From Pedosphaera sp. (GTDB lineage: Bacteria; Verrucomicrobiota; Verrucomicrobiia; Limisphaerales; AAA164-E04), in contig NZFL01000011.1 in assembly GCA_002690655.1 (NCBI GenBank), forward strand, positions 62,247 through 126,246: DNA of 64,000 nt. The letters are read 5' to 3'. The stretch's first letter is position 1. The number at the start of each line of letters is the position of its first letter. Shown piece after piece: positions 54,447-63,775 of the stretch. Position numbers and translations under genes: made by a program. Below the pieces are notes generated by a model. The model did no database searches and had not been told where the DNA came from. It saw only the letters and a list, made by a program, of their open reading frames with translations.

Positions 54447-57434
54447 ATGATGTACTCATTTAATAGAGTTCGTTTCAAACGGCTTATATTGTCTTTGGTC
54501 TTACCAATCTTTCTCGGAGGTTCAGGGCACCTTGGAGCGCTACAAATTTTTGCAGACAGCTTTTCTTCTGAAGACTTGGAATTTTTCGAGCGAAAAGTTC
54601 GCCCGGTGCTGGTCCAATCCTGTTTTGAGTGTCATAGCCATCAATCCAAGAAATTAAAAGGTGGTTTATTGTTAGATTCGAGAGCGTCCATCATGCGTGG
54701 AGGAGACTCAGGGGCTGTGATTGACTCCAGCATTGCGGAAAACAGTCCCTTGTTGATCGCAATTCACTATCAGAATGTGGACCTGCAAATGCCTCCGGAA
54801 TCTCGACTGACGGAAAATCAGATCAAAAATATCACACGCTGGGTGAAGCGTGGCCTTCCTTGGCCTGATGAACCCGAACCAAGCCCAAACCGATCACAGA
54901 AAAGTGATTTTGATATCGAAAAAAGAAAAGCAGGGCACTGGGTGTGGAAAGCGCCTGTGCAACAAGCATTGCCTGAAGTGGATCAATCGGATTGGGTTGA
55001 AGAACCTATTGACGCATTCCTGCTTCACCGACTTGAACAAGAAGGCATGTTTCCAGCTCCGACTGTCGGCAAGCGCACTCTCCTGAGAAGGATTTATTTG
55101 ATTTTGACCGGTTTGCCTCCTTCTCCTCAGCAGGTAGATGCGTTTATTGAAGATGATCATCCAAAAGCATATGAGAAAGTAGTCGATCAGTTGCTGGGGT
55201 CCGTTCATTACGGAGAGCGATGGGCCAGGCATTGGCTCGACCTGGTGAGGTATGCAGAAACCATGGGTCACGAATTTGATTACGTTATTCCCAATGCATG
55301 GAAATACCGCGATTACGTCATAAGGGCTTTCAATGAAGATATACCTTTTGATTCATTTGCCAAAGAGCATATCGCTGGAGATTTGTTGGAAGTAGCTCGC
55401 CTCAGGAAGGATAACGGTGAGAATGAATCGATACTTGGTACAGGCTTTTACTGGCTAGGGCAGCAGGTGCATTCGCCTGTGGATGTCCGGATGAATCAGT
55501 TGGATGTATTGGATAATCAAATCGATGTGCTCACGAAATCTTTTCAGGCCCTGACTGTGACATGCGCGCGGTGTCACGATCATAAATTCGATGCGATATC
55601 AACGAAGGATTTCTACAGCATTTACGGCGTAGTCAAAAGCTCACGATATCAGCAGTCCACCCTGCGCCCCTTGGATCGGATTGAGAGCACCGTCAAGACG
55701 CTGGAGGGTTTTCAGAACGAGGTGCAGAACCAATTTGCATCGAAATTTTCTGACGCGAGCCAAGCTTCAAGTGATTTGAAAGGGTTGATACAGAAAGCTG
55801 ATGTCACACTCCTCGGGGACGTGTCCATCGATGGTTTTGAGGACTGGTTGTTTAGCGATGAAGCAATGAGTTTTGATCCCTTTGTAAAAGCGGGAACAAT
55901 GGTGAGCAGGCCCGGTGAAACTCCGGTGGTGCTGGCAACGCGGGAAGCGATTGACTCTGCAAAATGGTCGGTGGCTTTACAGGGGGCCCTGCGATCACAG
56001 ACGTTTAACATATCGCACCGATACCTCCATTTATACGCCTCGGGTAAAGATTCGAGGGTCAACGTGGTGGTTGATAACTTCAATTTGATCAGGGCTCCTA
56101 TTTACGGCGGGCTCAAAAAGAACCTAAACCATGAAGAAGCCAAATGGATAACTTTTGACCTTGGAATGTGGGAAGGTCATGAAGCTTATATTGAATTGAA
56201 AGATACCCAGCATTCCGACCTTTCAGGAGGAGGGGCTCATGGTCCCAATGCCTGGTTTTCAGTAGAAACAGTCTTAAGTTCAGCGAATGCCCAGCCACCG
56301 AGTTTGCAGCGTCCATCGCTCGAGCTGTCACAAGAAGATTTATCAGATGTTCTTGTTTCTAAAATGGATTCCTATGCTCATGCTTCTGATAGCATTCCAC
56401 TGGCACCTGTCGCTATTTCAATGACAGATGGCAATGGTGTCAATGAATCCGTATTTATTAGGGGGAACCCCAAAAAGTTGGGTGAAGAGGCTCCCCGAGG
56501 TTTTATTGAGGCTCTCAGCCATAAAGGGAATCCTAGTATCGAAGGGTCTGGACGTCTAGCCCTGGCCGAACACATTGCAAGCCCGGATAACCCGCTCACC
56601 GCACGTGTTTACGTGAACCGTGTCTGGCATCATGTTTTCGGTAAAGGATTGGTGCCGACGGTGGATGATTTTGGTGTATTGGGCCAAAAACCCACACATC
56701 CTGAGCTACTCGACTGGCTGGCTGTCTGGTTCGTGAATGAAGGTGAATGGTCTACCAAAAAACTCCTTCGCATGCTCGTGCTATCGAGTGCATTCCAGAT
56801 GGATTCCAAATCATCGCCTGAGATGGACGCTAAAGACGAGGCAAACGATTTACTTCACAAAATGCGAGTCAGGCGGCTTGAGGGTGAATCGATCAGGGAC
56901 TCCCTGTTGAAGGTTTCGGGGCAACTTGACCCAAAGGCATATGGCCCCTCTGAAAAAATACATCTGACATCTTTCATGACTGGCAGAGGGCGGCCGCGTG
57001 AAAGTGGGCCTCTGGATGGAGCTAATCGCCGAAGCATCTATGTGGAGGTGAGACGGAACTTTCTTTCGCCATTTTTGATAACATTTGACACGCCCATTCC
57101 GTTCACGACTTTCGGTAAACGTTCTCAGTCCAATGTTCCGGCGCAATCATTGGTACTCATGAATGATCCGTTTGTGATTCAGCAGGCAGAGGCCTGGGCC
57201 ACCAAATTGCTAAGCTTGGATATTTCGAATGAGGCTAAGCTTATTCATGTGTATGAAACAGCTCTGGGGCGTTTGCCGACCGGGGAAGAAACACGCAGTG
57301 CACGCCAGTTTTTAAAAGAACAAAAAAAAGCTCATTTGAAAAATGTTCATGGCCCTGAGGAGGCAGGAAAGGGCGCATGGGCGGACCTATGCCATGTCTT
57401 GTTCAACGTGAAAGAGTTCATCTACATCCACTGA
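54447..57434 (+). CDS. DUF1549/DUF1553 (PSCyt1-PSCyt2-PSD1) protein with inserted lectin-like domain
   Basis: A 995-residue exported protein. PSCyt1 has RPVLVQSCFECHSHQSKK (CxxCH near residue 59). DUF1549 has HYGERWARHWLDLVRYAET and CARCHDHKFDA near residue 373. A beta-sandwich insert (residues about 480-610) follows, then DUF1553 with TARVYVNRVWHHVFGKG and SNVPAQSLVLMNDPFV. It is the full-length form of the protein at 15610. The DUF1501 gene begins four bases after its stop. A TTG at 54420 is also open. Confidence 0.93.
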   Translation: MMYSFNRVRFKRLILSLVLPIFLGGSGHLGALQIFADSFSSEDLEFFERKVRPVLVQSCFECHSHQSKKLKGGLLLDSRASIMRGGDSGAVIDSSIAENSPLLIAIHYQNVDLQMPPESRLTENQIKNITRWVKRGLPWPDEPEPSPNRSQKSDFDIEKRKAGHWVWKAPVQQALPEVDQSDWVEEPIDAFLLHRLEQEGMFPAPTVGKRTLLRRIYLILTGLPPSPQQVDAFIEDDHPKAYEKVVDQLLGSVHYGERWARHWLDLVRYAETMGHEFDYVIPNAWKYRDYVIRAFNEDIPFDSFAKEHIAGDLLEVARLRKDNGENESILGTGFYWLGQQVHSPVDVRMNQLDVLDNQIDVLTKSFQALTVTCARCHDHKFDAISTKDFYSIYGVVKSSRYQQSTLRPLDRIESTVKTLEGFQNEVQNQFASKFSDASQASSDLKGLIQKADVTLLGDVSIDGFEDWLFSDEAMSFDPFVKAGTMVSRPGETPVVLATREAIDSAKWSVALQGALRSQTFNISHRYLHLYASGKDSRVNVVVDNFNLIRAPIYGGLKKNLNHEEAKWITFDLGMWEGHEAYIELKDTQHSDLSGGGAHGPNAWFSVETVLSSANAQPPSLQRPSLELSQEDLSDVLVSKMDSYAHASDSIPLAPVAISMTDGNGVNESVFIRGNPKKLGEEAPRGFIEALSHKGNPSIEGSGRLALAEHIASPDNPLTARVYVNRVWHHVFGKGLVPTVDDFGVLGQKPTHPELLDWLAVWFVNEGEWSTKKLLRMLVLSSAFQMDSKSSPEMDAKDEANDLLHKMRVRRLEGESIRDSLLKVSGQLDPKAYGPSEKIHLTSFMTGRGRPRESGPLDGANRRSIYVEVRRNFLSPFLITFDTPIPFTTFGKRSQSNVPAQSLVLMNDPFVIQQAEAWATKLLSLDISNEAKLIHVYETALGRLPTGEETRSARQFLKEQKKAHLKNVHGPEEAGKGAWADLCHVLFNVKEFIYIH

Positions 57435-57438
57435 TATC

Positions 57439-58887
57439 ATGTTTCCTTGCGGTAAATACAGTAAACAACCCATTTCGCGGCGTGCTGCTTTGAGCCGTAT
57501 TGCTAATGGGTTTGGCTCCGTTGCTCTAACATCCATGCTGCATGGAAAAACGGCTGACGGGGCAGATTCGAAGTCCAACGGAGAGGCATCCATTCATCCT
57601 TTGGCTTCTCGAGCACCTCATTTTGCGCCCAAAGCAAAGCGGGTGATCATGCTTTACATGGATGGTGGCCCTTCTCAGATGGATACGTTTGACCCCAAGC
57701 CAAAGTTGTCCGCAGATCATGGTAAGCCTTTTGCCATGAAAATGGAACCGACCCAATTCAACAACAATGGCAACACATTTGGTTCTCCATGGAAATTCAA
57801 ACAATATGGTCAGAGCGGTATGCCTGTCAGTGAGCTTTTCCCTCACGTGGCTGAATGTGTGGATGACATTTGTTTTGTGCGTTCCATGATTTCTGAGTTT
57901 TCCGAGCATACGAATGCTAATTATTTTCTACACACTGGACTTGGATTAAGCGGACGACCGAGTGCTGGTGCCTGGGTCACCTACGGTTTGGGAAGTGTGA
58001 ACGAGAACCTGCCCGGCTATGTGGTATTGAACGGTGGTCTGACACCTCCAGGAGGTTTGGATAATTTTTCAAGCGGGTTTCTTCCATCGGCTTATCAGGG
58101 TTCGGTTTTTCGTCCAGCCAATCCGCCTGTAGCAAACATAAATCCCGCGGAAGCCAACGCTGAACTACAGAAGCGGAAACTGGGGCTGCTTGAAAAGTTG
58201 GATCAGGTTTCTCTTCAAGAACTCGGGAACGCGGAGCCCGTTGAATCGGCCATTGCTAATTACGAACTGGCTTTTCGAATGCAATCTGCTGTTCCTGAGT
58301 TGATGGATATTCAGGGTGAATCTGAATTGACGCGACGTATGTACGGACTGGACACGGAATACAAGCCAACCCAGATTTTTGCTCAGGAGTGTCTTCTTGC
58401 TAGAAGACTGGTTGAGCGCGGAGTCCGTTTCATTGAATTAACTTGTCCAGCGGTTGGTGGTGATCGGTGGGATCAGCATGGTAATTTAAAGGATGGTCAC
58501 AACAATAATGCCAGGGCAGTTGATCAACCTATTGCTGCCTTGTTGAAAGACCTCAAGGGGAGGGGGCTTCTTGATGAAACGCTTGTGATCTGGTGCGGGG
58601 AATTTGGACGCACTCCCTTTTCTCAAGGTAGCAACGGACGTGATCATAATCCGTTTGGCTTCACTATCTGGATGGCAGGTGGTGGTGTGAAAGGTGGGAT
58701 GTCCTATGGTGCGACGGACGAATATGGTTACAAGGCAGTGGATAAGAGAGTGGAGATTTATGATTTACATGCCACCATGCTCCATTTGTTGGGCATGAAC
58801 CACAAGGACTTGACCTTTCGCTTCGGTGGCCGTGACATGCGTCTAACAGACGTCCATGGTCAGGTGCTCTCCGATATAATGGTTTGA
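57439..58887 (+). CDS. DUF1501 protein, Tat-exported (second copy)
   Basis: A 482-residue protein with a twin-arginine signal (KQPISRRAALSRIANG). VIMLYMDGGPSQMDTFDPKP, WVTYGLGSVNENLPGYVVL, ECLLARRLVERGVRFIEL, VIWCGEFGRTPFSQG and GRDHNPFGFTIWMAGGG match the paralog at 17965 block by block. It starts four bases after its DUF1549/1553 partner. Confidence 0.95.
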   Translation: MFPCGKYSKQPISRRAALSRIANGFGSVALTSMLHGKTADGADSKSNGEASIHPLASRAPHFAPKAKRVIMLYMDGGPSQMDTFDPKPKLSADHGKPFAMKMEPTQFNNNGNTFGSPWKFKQYGQSGMPVSELFPHVAECVDDICFVRSMISEFSEHTNANYFLHTGLGLSGRPSAGAWVTYGLGSVNENLPGYVVLNGGLTPPGGLDNFSSGFLPSAYQGSVFRPANPPVANINPAEANAELQKRKLGLLEKLDQVSLQELGNAEPVESAIANYELAFRMQSAVPELMDIQGESELTRRMYGLDTEYKPTQIFAQECLLARRLVERGVRFIELTCPAVGGDRWDQHGNLKDGHNNNARAVDQPIAALLKDLKGRGLLDETLVIWCGEFGRTPFSQGSNGRDHNPFGFTIWMAGGGVKGGMSYGATDEYGYKAVDKRVEIYDLHATMLHLLGMNHKDLTFRFGGRDMRLTDVHGQVLSDIMV

Positions 58888-58898
58888 GGATGAGTTGA

Positions 58899-59147
58899 TT
58901 ATTCCGACTCGTTGTTTGGGTTCATCGTTCCTTTGATTCCGAAACTCAGGATGAAGAGTCCCACGACTAAAATGATACCCAATATCCCGAAGTATTGAGT
59001 TTTGGAAATTTCCCTGCCGAATAAAATCAGACTTTCAGATTGCTGAAAGTTGCTCGCAGCATCGCCAGACATCTTGAGAAAATGGTAAACTATCGGGGTC
59101 ACCATTAACGCGACGCCCATAATGATCCTACCGATTGCTTTGTTCAT
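58899..59147 (-). CDS. Small two-helix membrane protein
   Basis: An 82-residue protein with two transmembrane segments (residues about 5-22 and 53-72) and a polar end. It resembles DUF3185-type small membrane proteins but I cannot confirm the family. It is convergent with the DUF1501 gene, 11 bases apart. Confidence 0.55.
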   Translation of the reverse strand: MNKAIGRIIMGVALMVTPIVYHFLKMSGDAASNFQQSESLILFGREISKTQYFGILGIILVVGLFILSFGIKGTMNPNNESE

Positions 59148-59218
59148 AATTTAAGTATTGGATGGATTGTTTTCATGTTTGTCAATGCCAGGATGTTCAG
59201 GAGTTCCTGTAGGTCTGT

Positions 59219-59899
59219 TCATTTTGTGATGTGGGTGATTGAATGTTTATTGATACCCAGCCGCATCTTCGCTCGCCATGTTGAAAGCCGTCTTGAGAAC
59301 GGCACCTTTGGCATCTTTTTTAAGGCCAAGATCCAGATGCCTGTCAGGACGCTTTCTTCCTCCTCCGCCGTCGGATAATTCAATCTGTGACATAGCATCA
59401 AACGATCCAGTTGAACTTCTGGGAGTTCGAATGTCCCGCTCTGTTCGATTGGGTTTTGTGTCGCGATCACAAGAAAAGGCCTTGGCAATTTGAATGCATC
59501 ATTTCCAATGGTGACACGGCGTTCCTGCATCGCCTTGATTAAGGCACTTTGAACTTTGGGAGCCGCTCGATTGATTTCTTCCGCTAGCAAAAGGTTCGTG
59601 AATACTGGGCCTTTGTGAACGCGAAACTCGTTTTTTTTCCGATCTAGGATTTCTGAGCCGACGATATCCGATGGGAGAAGGTCGATTGTGCATTGAATGG
59701 GATTGAAATCGAGTTCAATTGTTTAGGCAAGGGTGTTCACCAGCAAGGTATTTGCAAGTCCTGGCATTCACTGCAAAAGAATGTGGTCGCCAGTAAACAG
59801 GGAAACCATTAAGCGCTCCACTACTACACCCTTTCCCACCACTACTTGTGAAATCCGGTTTCTGATTTCAGTTACAAAATCACTGATTCGATCGTCCAT
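59219..59899 (-). pseudogene. Decayed MoxR-type AAA ATPase gene
   Basis: Reading from ATG 59899 on the minus strand gives a clear MoxR N-terminus (RISQVVVGKGVVVERLMVSL), then TGDHILLQ, an in-frame TGA, MPGLANTLLVNTLA, an in-frame TAA, and TIELDFNPIQCTIDLLPSDI. The frame then stays open through LLAEEINRAAPKVQSALIKA and IATQNPIEQSGTFELPEVQL to EEEESVLTG, where similarity ends. The Walker A Lys (GLAKT in the family) is Asn here. The C-terminal lid is gone, so no active chaperone-like ATPase can be made. Its usual partners (DUF58 and VWA proteins) are absent nearby. Confidence 0.88.
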
Positions 59900-60068
59900 A
59901 AAATAAAAAGCACCTAAATCTTTGTGTGCAAGTAGTAAACTGGCGTCTTATGCCAATATTCAAAGTAGTATGAAATGATAGTTTTTGCAGAAAGGAAACA
60001 GAATATTGAGGGTTCCCTTGATGTTATCCTGCTTGTTCCTCTGCAGTTAGCTTGCGCCACAGAGAATT

Positions 60069-62909
60069 TTGAGAATAGACTTCTGCATGATCATTCGTCA
60101 CAGCGCAATATACCTCCCGTCAAAAGCGGGTACATTTTTGTTTAGATTGGCATTCTACTTTCCTGCGGTATTGTTGATTGTTTCTTCCTTATTCTTTCAG
60201 TTCAATGCAAAAGCTGATGCTGTTCCTCTGCGCGTGTTCATTTTTGCCGGTCAATCGAACATGGTGGGATCCGATTCCAAGGTGAAGGACATTCAACGTT
60301 TCCCTCCCTTTCGTGGCTTGGAATCCCCTCAAACTGATGTGAAGTTTTCCTACTGCATAGGGAGGGAAACCAAGATGCGTTCGAGCGGGTGGGTGGATTT
60401 AGAATCTGTGAATGGAGTTGTAGGGCCTGAATTGAGCTTCGCTCGTAAAGTAACGCGCAATATTCAACAACCAATTGCGATTATCAAATGTGCAGCTGGG
60501 GGGACTACTCTTGGTGCAGATTGGAATCCCGATAAACCCTCTGGTTTTAAATTATATCCGGTTTTAATGAACCTCATCAAAGGCTCCCTTTCCGCTTTGG
60601 ATAATCAAGGAATTCCGTATCGTATCGAGGGGTTCATGTGGCATCAGGGGGAAAATGACATGTTCGTAAAAGAATTCATGCCTGATTATGGTAGAAACCT
60701 TGCCAATTTCCTGAAGTGCATTCGCCATGATTTAGGTGTGCCGAAATTGAAGTTCTATATCGGAGAGCTTTGTACCAAAACAATCTGGGGTATGGATCTC
60801 AGGCCACGTATGCATGCCATTAGCCTGGGGCAAAAAGAAGTTGCCAGCAATGATCCTCTGGCAACATACATTCCGACATCTCATGTGGGCGTGGAAATCG
60901 GAAGTCCGGTTGGCCTGCACTATCATTACGGCACCCTAGGTCAATTGGAGCACGGGGTCAATTATGCCGATGCCTACCTGGAGGATATCGGCATGGAGCA
61001 GGAAACTGCCAAACTCCTCCCTGTCTGGCCTTATCCAAAAGAGCAGTCAATCAAGTTATTCATACTTGCTGGTCACCGTAATATGGAGGGTGAACGCGCC
61101 TTCGTGCAGGATATCACAAAAGATCAATCCCTCCTCCTTGAGGACCGTCATGATATTGCCTTCAAATACAGTATTGGAGGTGGTGTCAAAAAAACTGATG
61201 AATGGGAACCGCTCGGTCCAGCGGGTTACTACGATACCTTTGGGCCTGAACTTAGTTTTGGCTCAACTTTGGCCGGAGCAGGGGAAGGACCATTTGCGAT
61301 TGTAAAGTTTACCCACAGTGGTTCACAAATCATTGATTGGACCCCGGAGGGAAGTGAAGCCAAGACGCGCAATATATATCCGTCTTTTTTGAAATTTGTC
61401 CGTGATGCGGTTCAAAGTCTGGAGAGCAGGGGGCATGAGGTTCATCTGCAGGGGATATTTTATCATCTTGGCGAGAACGACATGTCGATGGGGTCCTATC
61501 GCAGAAAAGCACCCGAATGGCTGGCCTCTGTCATCAATCAAAGCCGAATTGATTTGGAACTTCCAGAGTTGAAATGGTTCGTATCTCAACAAGTGCCCAT
61601 TGATTACAAGGATCTGGGCAAAGTGGACGTTACTGCAGCGCTGGCTGAAATGGCTCAAGAAGACCCTCAACTCACTCACCTCAAAGTGTTTGATTTACCT
61701 GGTCAGGACAGGCCTATTGTTTTAAGCACGCCCGGAATTGTGGAGTTGGGGAAAAGGCTGGCTAAGGCATACTTTCAAGAGCGGGAAGGGATGGGGAAGA
61801 TTCCCTTCGCATCCTTGAAAGCACTTCAAATGAAATTCATCGAGAACGGTGATACCATGTCCAATGTGCTGCGCATCGGCAATAAGGACAGCGTGCTTTA
61901 TCATCACGTTGAGAACTCAATGGACGAACGGGACAGACCCATTGATCAAGATACTCTGTTTCCAATCTGGTCGATGACAAAACCCGTTACCAGCTTAGCG
62001 GCAATGATCCTTCATGAGCAGGGTTTCTTTCAACTGGATGATCCTGTCTCAAAAGTGATTCCTGCTCTCGATAAGCTTCAAGTGAAAACCAAGAAGGGAT
62101 TCGTTCCGCTCAACCGCTCCATTACCTACAGAGACCTCTTGCTCCACACGTCAGGGATTGCTGGGTACGATGGATCCTTCGATCAAGAAGGGACCTGGAA
62201 AGAGGTGATGGAGTTGGATCATTTAGAGGGTTTAATCGATTTACTCATTTCCAAGCCACTCGAACATCAGCCAGGGGAGCGCCATACGTATGGGCTTAGT
62301 ACGGCCGTTTTAGGCCATGCGATTGAGAAACATGCGGGACAATCACTGGATGTTTTTTTCAGGGAAAGGATTTTTGAACCTCTGGACATGCACCGGACTC
62401 AATTTCATTTGGCTCCCGATGATCGCCGTCAATTTCAGCCGCTTTTCGTGGATCAGGGGGGTAAGTTCAGGATTGGAACACCGAAAGAGGACGAATTGTA
62501 TTACCTTCCCGGCAGTCGACTCCTTCTTGGAGGGGAAGGATTGGTAAGCACGATTGAGGATTATGGTCGGTTTTGCCAGTTATTGCTGAATGCGGGCTCG
62601 ACCCAAAGGGGGCGGCAAATCATTTCACGGGAGACGTTGAATTTGATGCTAAAAGATCAGTTGGGCTCTATTTCTGGCTTTGGCGGCCGAGAATCTTCCC
62701 ATGTTCTTGGTTTCGGGTTCCATGTATTGAAAAATACAGAGAAAGATCTTACGGGATCGCCCGCAGGTATCTTTGGGTGGGGAGGCTACCATACCACTCA
62801 TTTCTGGGTTGATCCGGTTAACCAGATTTACGGTTTATTCATGACTCGGCGATATCCCAACCATGACGATATCGAAGCGAACATCCGACGAACGCTGTAT
62901 GCTCGTTGA
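60069..62909 (+). CDS. Three-domain secreted esterase: two SGNH (sialate O-acetylesterase-like) units and a beta-lactamase-like domain
   Basis: A 946-residue protein with a signal peptide (AVLLIVSSLFFQFNAKA). The first SASA-type SGNH unit (residues about 53-305) has FAGQSNMVG (Ser63), MWHQGENDM and a His-containing GLHYHYGTLGQLEHG. The second unit (about 327-570) copies the layout, but the Ser position is LAGHRNMEG and the terminal His region is STPGIVELG, so it is probably inactive. The third domain (about 580-946) is class C beta-lactamase/esterase-like with SMTK (Ser635, Lys638), LLHTSG, a Tyr in HTYGLSTAVLG and GWGGYHTTHFWVDP. It likely deacylates polysaccharide. Confidence 0.88.
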   Translation: MRIDFCMIIRHSAIYLPSKAGTFLFRLAFYFPAVLLIVSSLFFQFNAKADAVPLRVFIFAGQSNMVGSDSKVKDIQRFPPFRGLESPQTDVKFSYCIGRETKMRSSGWVDLESVNGVVGPELSFARKVTRNIQQPIAIIKCAAGGTTLGADWNPDKPSGFKLYPVLMNLIKGSLSALDNQGIPYRIEGFMWHQGENDMFVKEFMPDYGRNLANFLKCIRHDLGVPKLKFYIGELCTKTIWGMDLRPRMHAISLGQKEVASNDPLATYIPTSHVGVEIGSPVGLHYHYGTLGQLEHGVNYADAYLEDIGMEQETAKLLPVWPYPKEQSIKLFILAGHRNMEGERAFVQDITKDQSLLLEDRHDIAFKYSIGGGVKKTDEWEPLGPAGYYDTFGPELSFGSTLAGAGEGPFAIVKFTHSGSQIIDWTPEGSEAKTRNIYPSFLKFVRDAVQSLESRGHEVHLQGIFYHLGENDMSMGSYRRKAPEWLASVINQSRIDLELPELKWFVSQQVPIDYKDLGKVDVTAALAEMAQEDPQLTHLKVFDLPGQDRPIVLSTPGIVELGKRLAKAYFQEREGMGKIPFASLKALQMKFIENGDTMSNVLRIGNKDSVLYHHVENSMDERDRPIDQDTLFPIWSMTKPVTSLAAMILHEQGFFQLDDPVSKVIPALDKLQVKTKKGFVPLNRSITYRDLLLHTSGIAGYDGSFDQEGTWKEVMELDHLEGLIDLLISKPLEHQPGERHTYGLSTAVLGHAIEKHAGQSLDVFFRERIFEPLDMHRTQFHLAPDDRRQFQPLFVDQGGKFRIGTPKEDELYYLPGSRLLLGGEGLVSTIEDYGRFCQLLLNAGSTQRGRQIISRETLNLMLKDQLGSISGFGGRESSHVLGFGFHVLKNTEKDLTGSPAGIFGWGGYHTTHFWVDPVNQIYGLFMTRRYPNHDDIEANIRRTLYAR

Positions 62910-62941
62910 TACTTTTTACAAGGTCTGATCGGGGATTTTAA

Positions 62942-63775
62942 CTACCGCCGCCTTGTGGAGCGCTCCTGCATCCAGGCGATATCTACATTGTTCGGGGAAG
63001 GGCGATCATACGGCGTTATCTTGCCTTTCTGAAATGACTCAACCGTGCGGGCATCTGTCCATTTTTTTGTTTCTGAATGACCGTCGGCAAAAGAAAATCC
63101 ACCCGAACCATTGTGGTATGAAGCAGGTATATCTACGATGCGAAATTGTGTTGATCGGTCAGGGAAGCCTCCCATGTCTACCACAAACATGCCATCGTTG
63201 ATACTGTCCTCGCGTTCGTCCAGAAACACGATTGTTTGCGATGGGCCTGGAGCAACAAAATCCGAGTCTTTTCTGTAGATGCGCCAAGGACCTGTAGAAT
63301 CGGACCACCCCATGGCTCTGCCTTCTCCACGTCCGCCCACCCAGTTCAGCATGGACATGCTTCTTATGCGTGGCTTCACTCCCTCAGGGGTTTGAACGAC
63401 GCTTTTGTCACCCGGACATTTGAAGATCCCCTGACTACCACCCAGATAAGGCCAGAGGATACTTTTAGTGAGGTTGGATTGTGGATCCCAATTGTCACGA
63501 TTACCACGTGTGAAATCGAGCCAGCCACCTACCCATTCTGAAGGACCATGTTTGACGTACGGTAAATTCCCCTCGAAATCGTCGGTGTAGATTTTCCAGC
63601 CAAGTAAAAGCTGTTTGTGGTTGTTCAGGCAGACAATACCTTGTGCCTTTGATTTTGCTTTGGACAAGGCTGGAAGAAGCATACCCGCAAGTATCGCAAT
63701 GATCGCAATGACGACGAGTAATTCAATAAGAGTGAAGGCTTGTTTCCCAGCGTTGAGTCTTGATCGGAGGTTCAT
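62942..63775 (-). CDS. Type II secretion-like pseudopilin with H-x9-DG tail (second copy)
   Basis: A 277-residue protein from the ATG at 63775. The leader ends before [18 protein letters not shown], then MLLPALSKAKSKAQG. The tail has HNGSGGFSFADGHSE (H-x9-DG). The middle (GWKIYTDDFEGNLPYV, then IFKCPGDKS) is the PVC pseudopilin pattern. A longer open frame from 63829 would add 18 residues ahead of the leader. It is convergent with the esterase gene, 32 bases apart. Confidence 0.86.
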   Translation of the reverse strand: MNLRSRLNAGKQAFTLIELLVVIAIIAILAGMLLPALSKAKSKAQGIVCLNNHKQLLLGWKIYTDDFEGNLPYVKHGPSEWVGGWLDFTRGNRDNWDPQSNLTKSILWPYLGGSQGIFKCPGDKSVVQTPEGVKPRIRSMSMLNWVGGRGEGRAMGWSDSTGPWRIYRKDSDFVAPGPSQTIVFLDEREDSINDGMFVVDMGGFPDRSTQFRIVDIPASYHNGSGGFSFADGHSETKKWTDARTVESFQKGKITPYDRPSPNNVDIAWMQERSTRRR

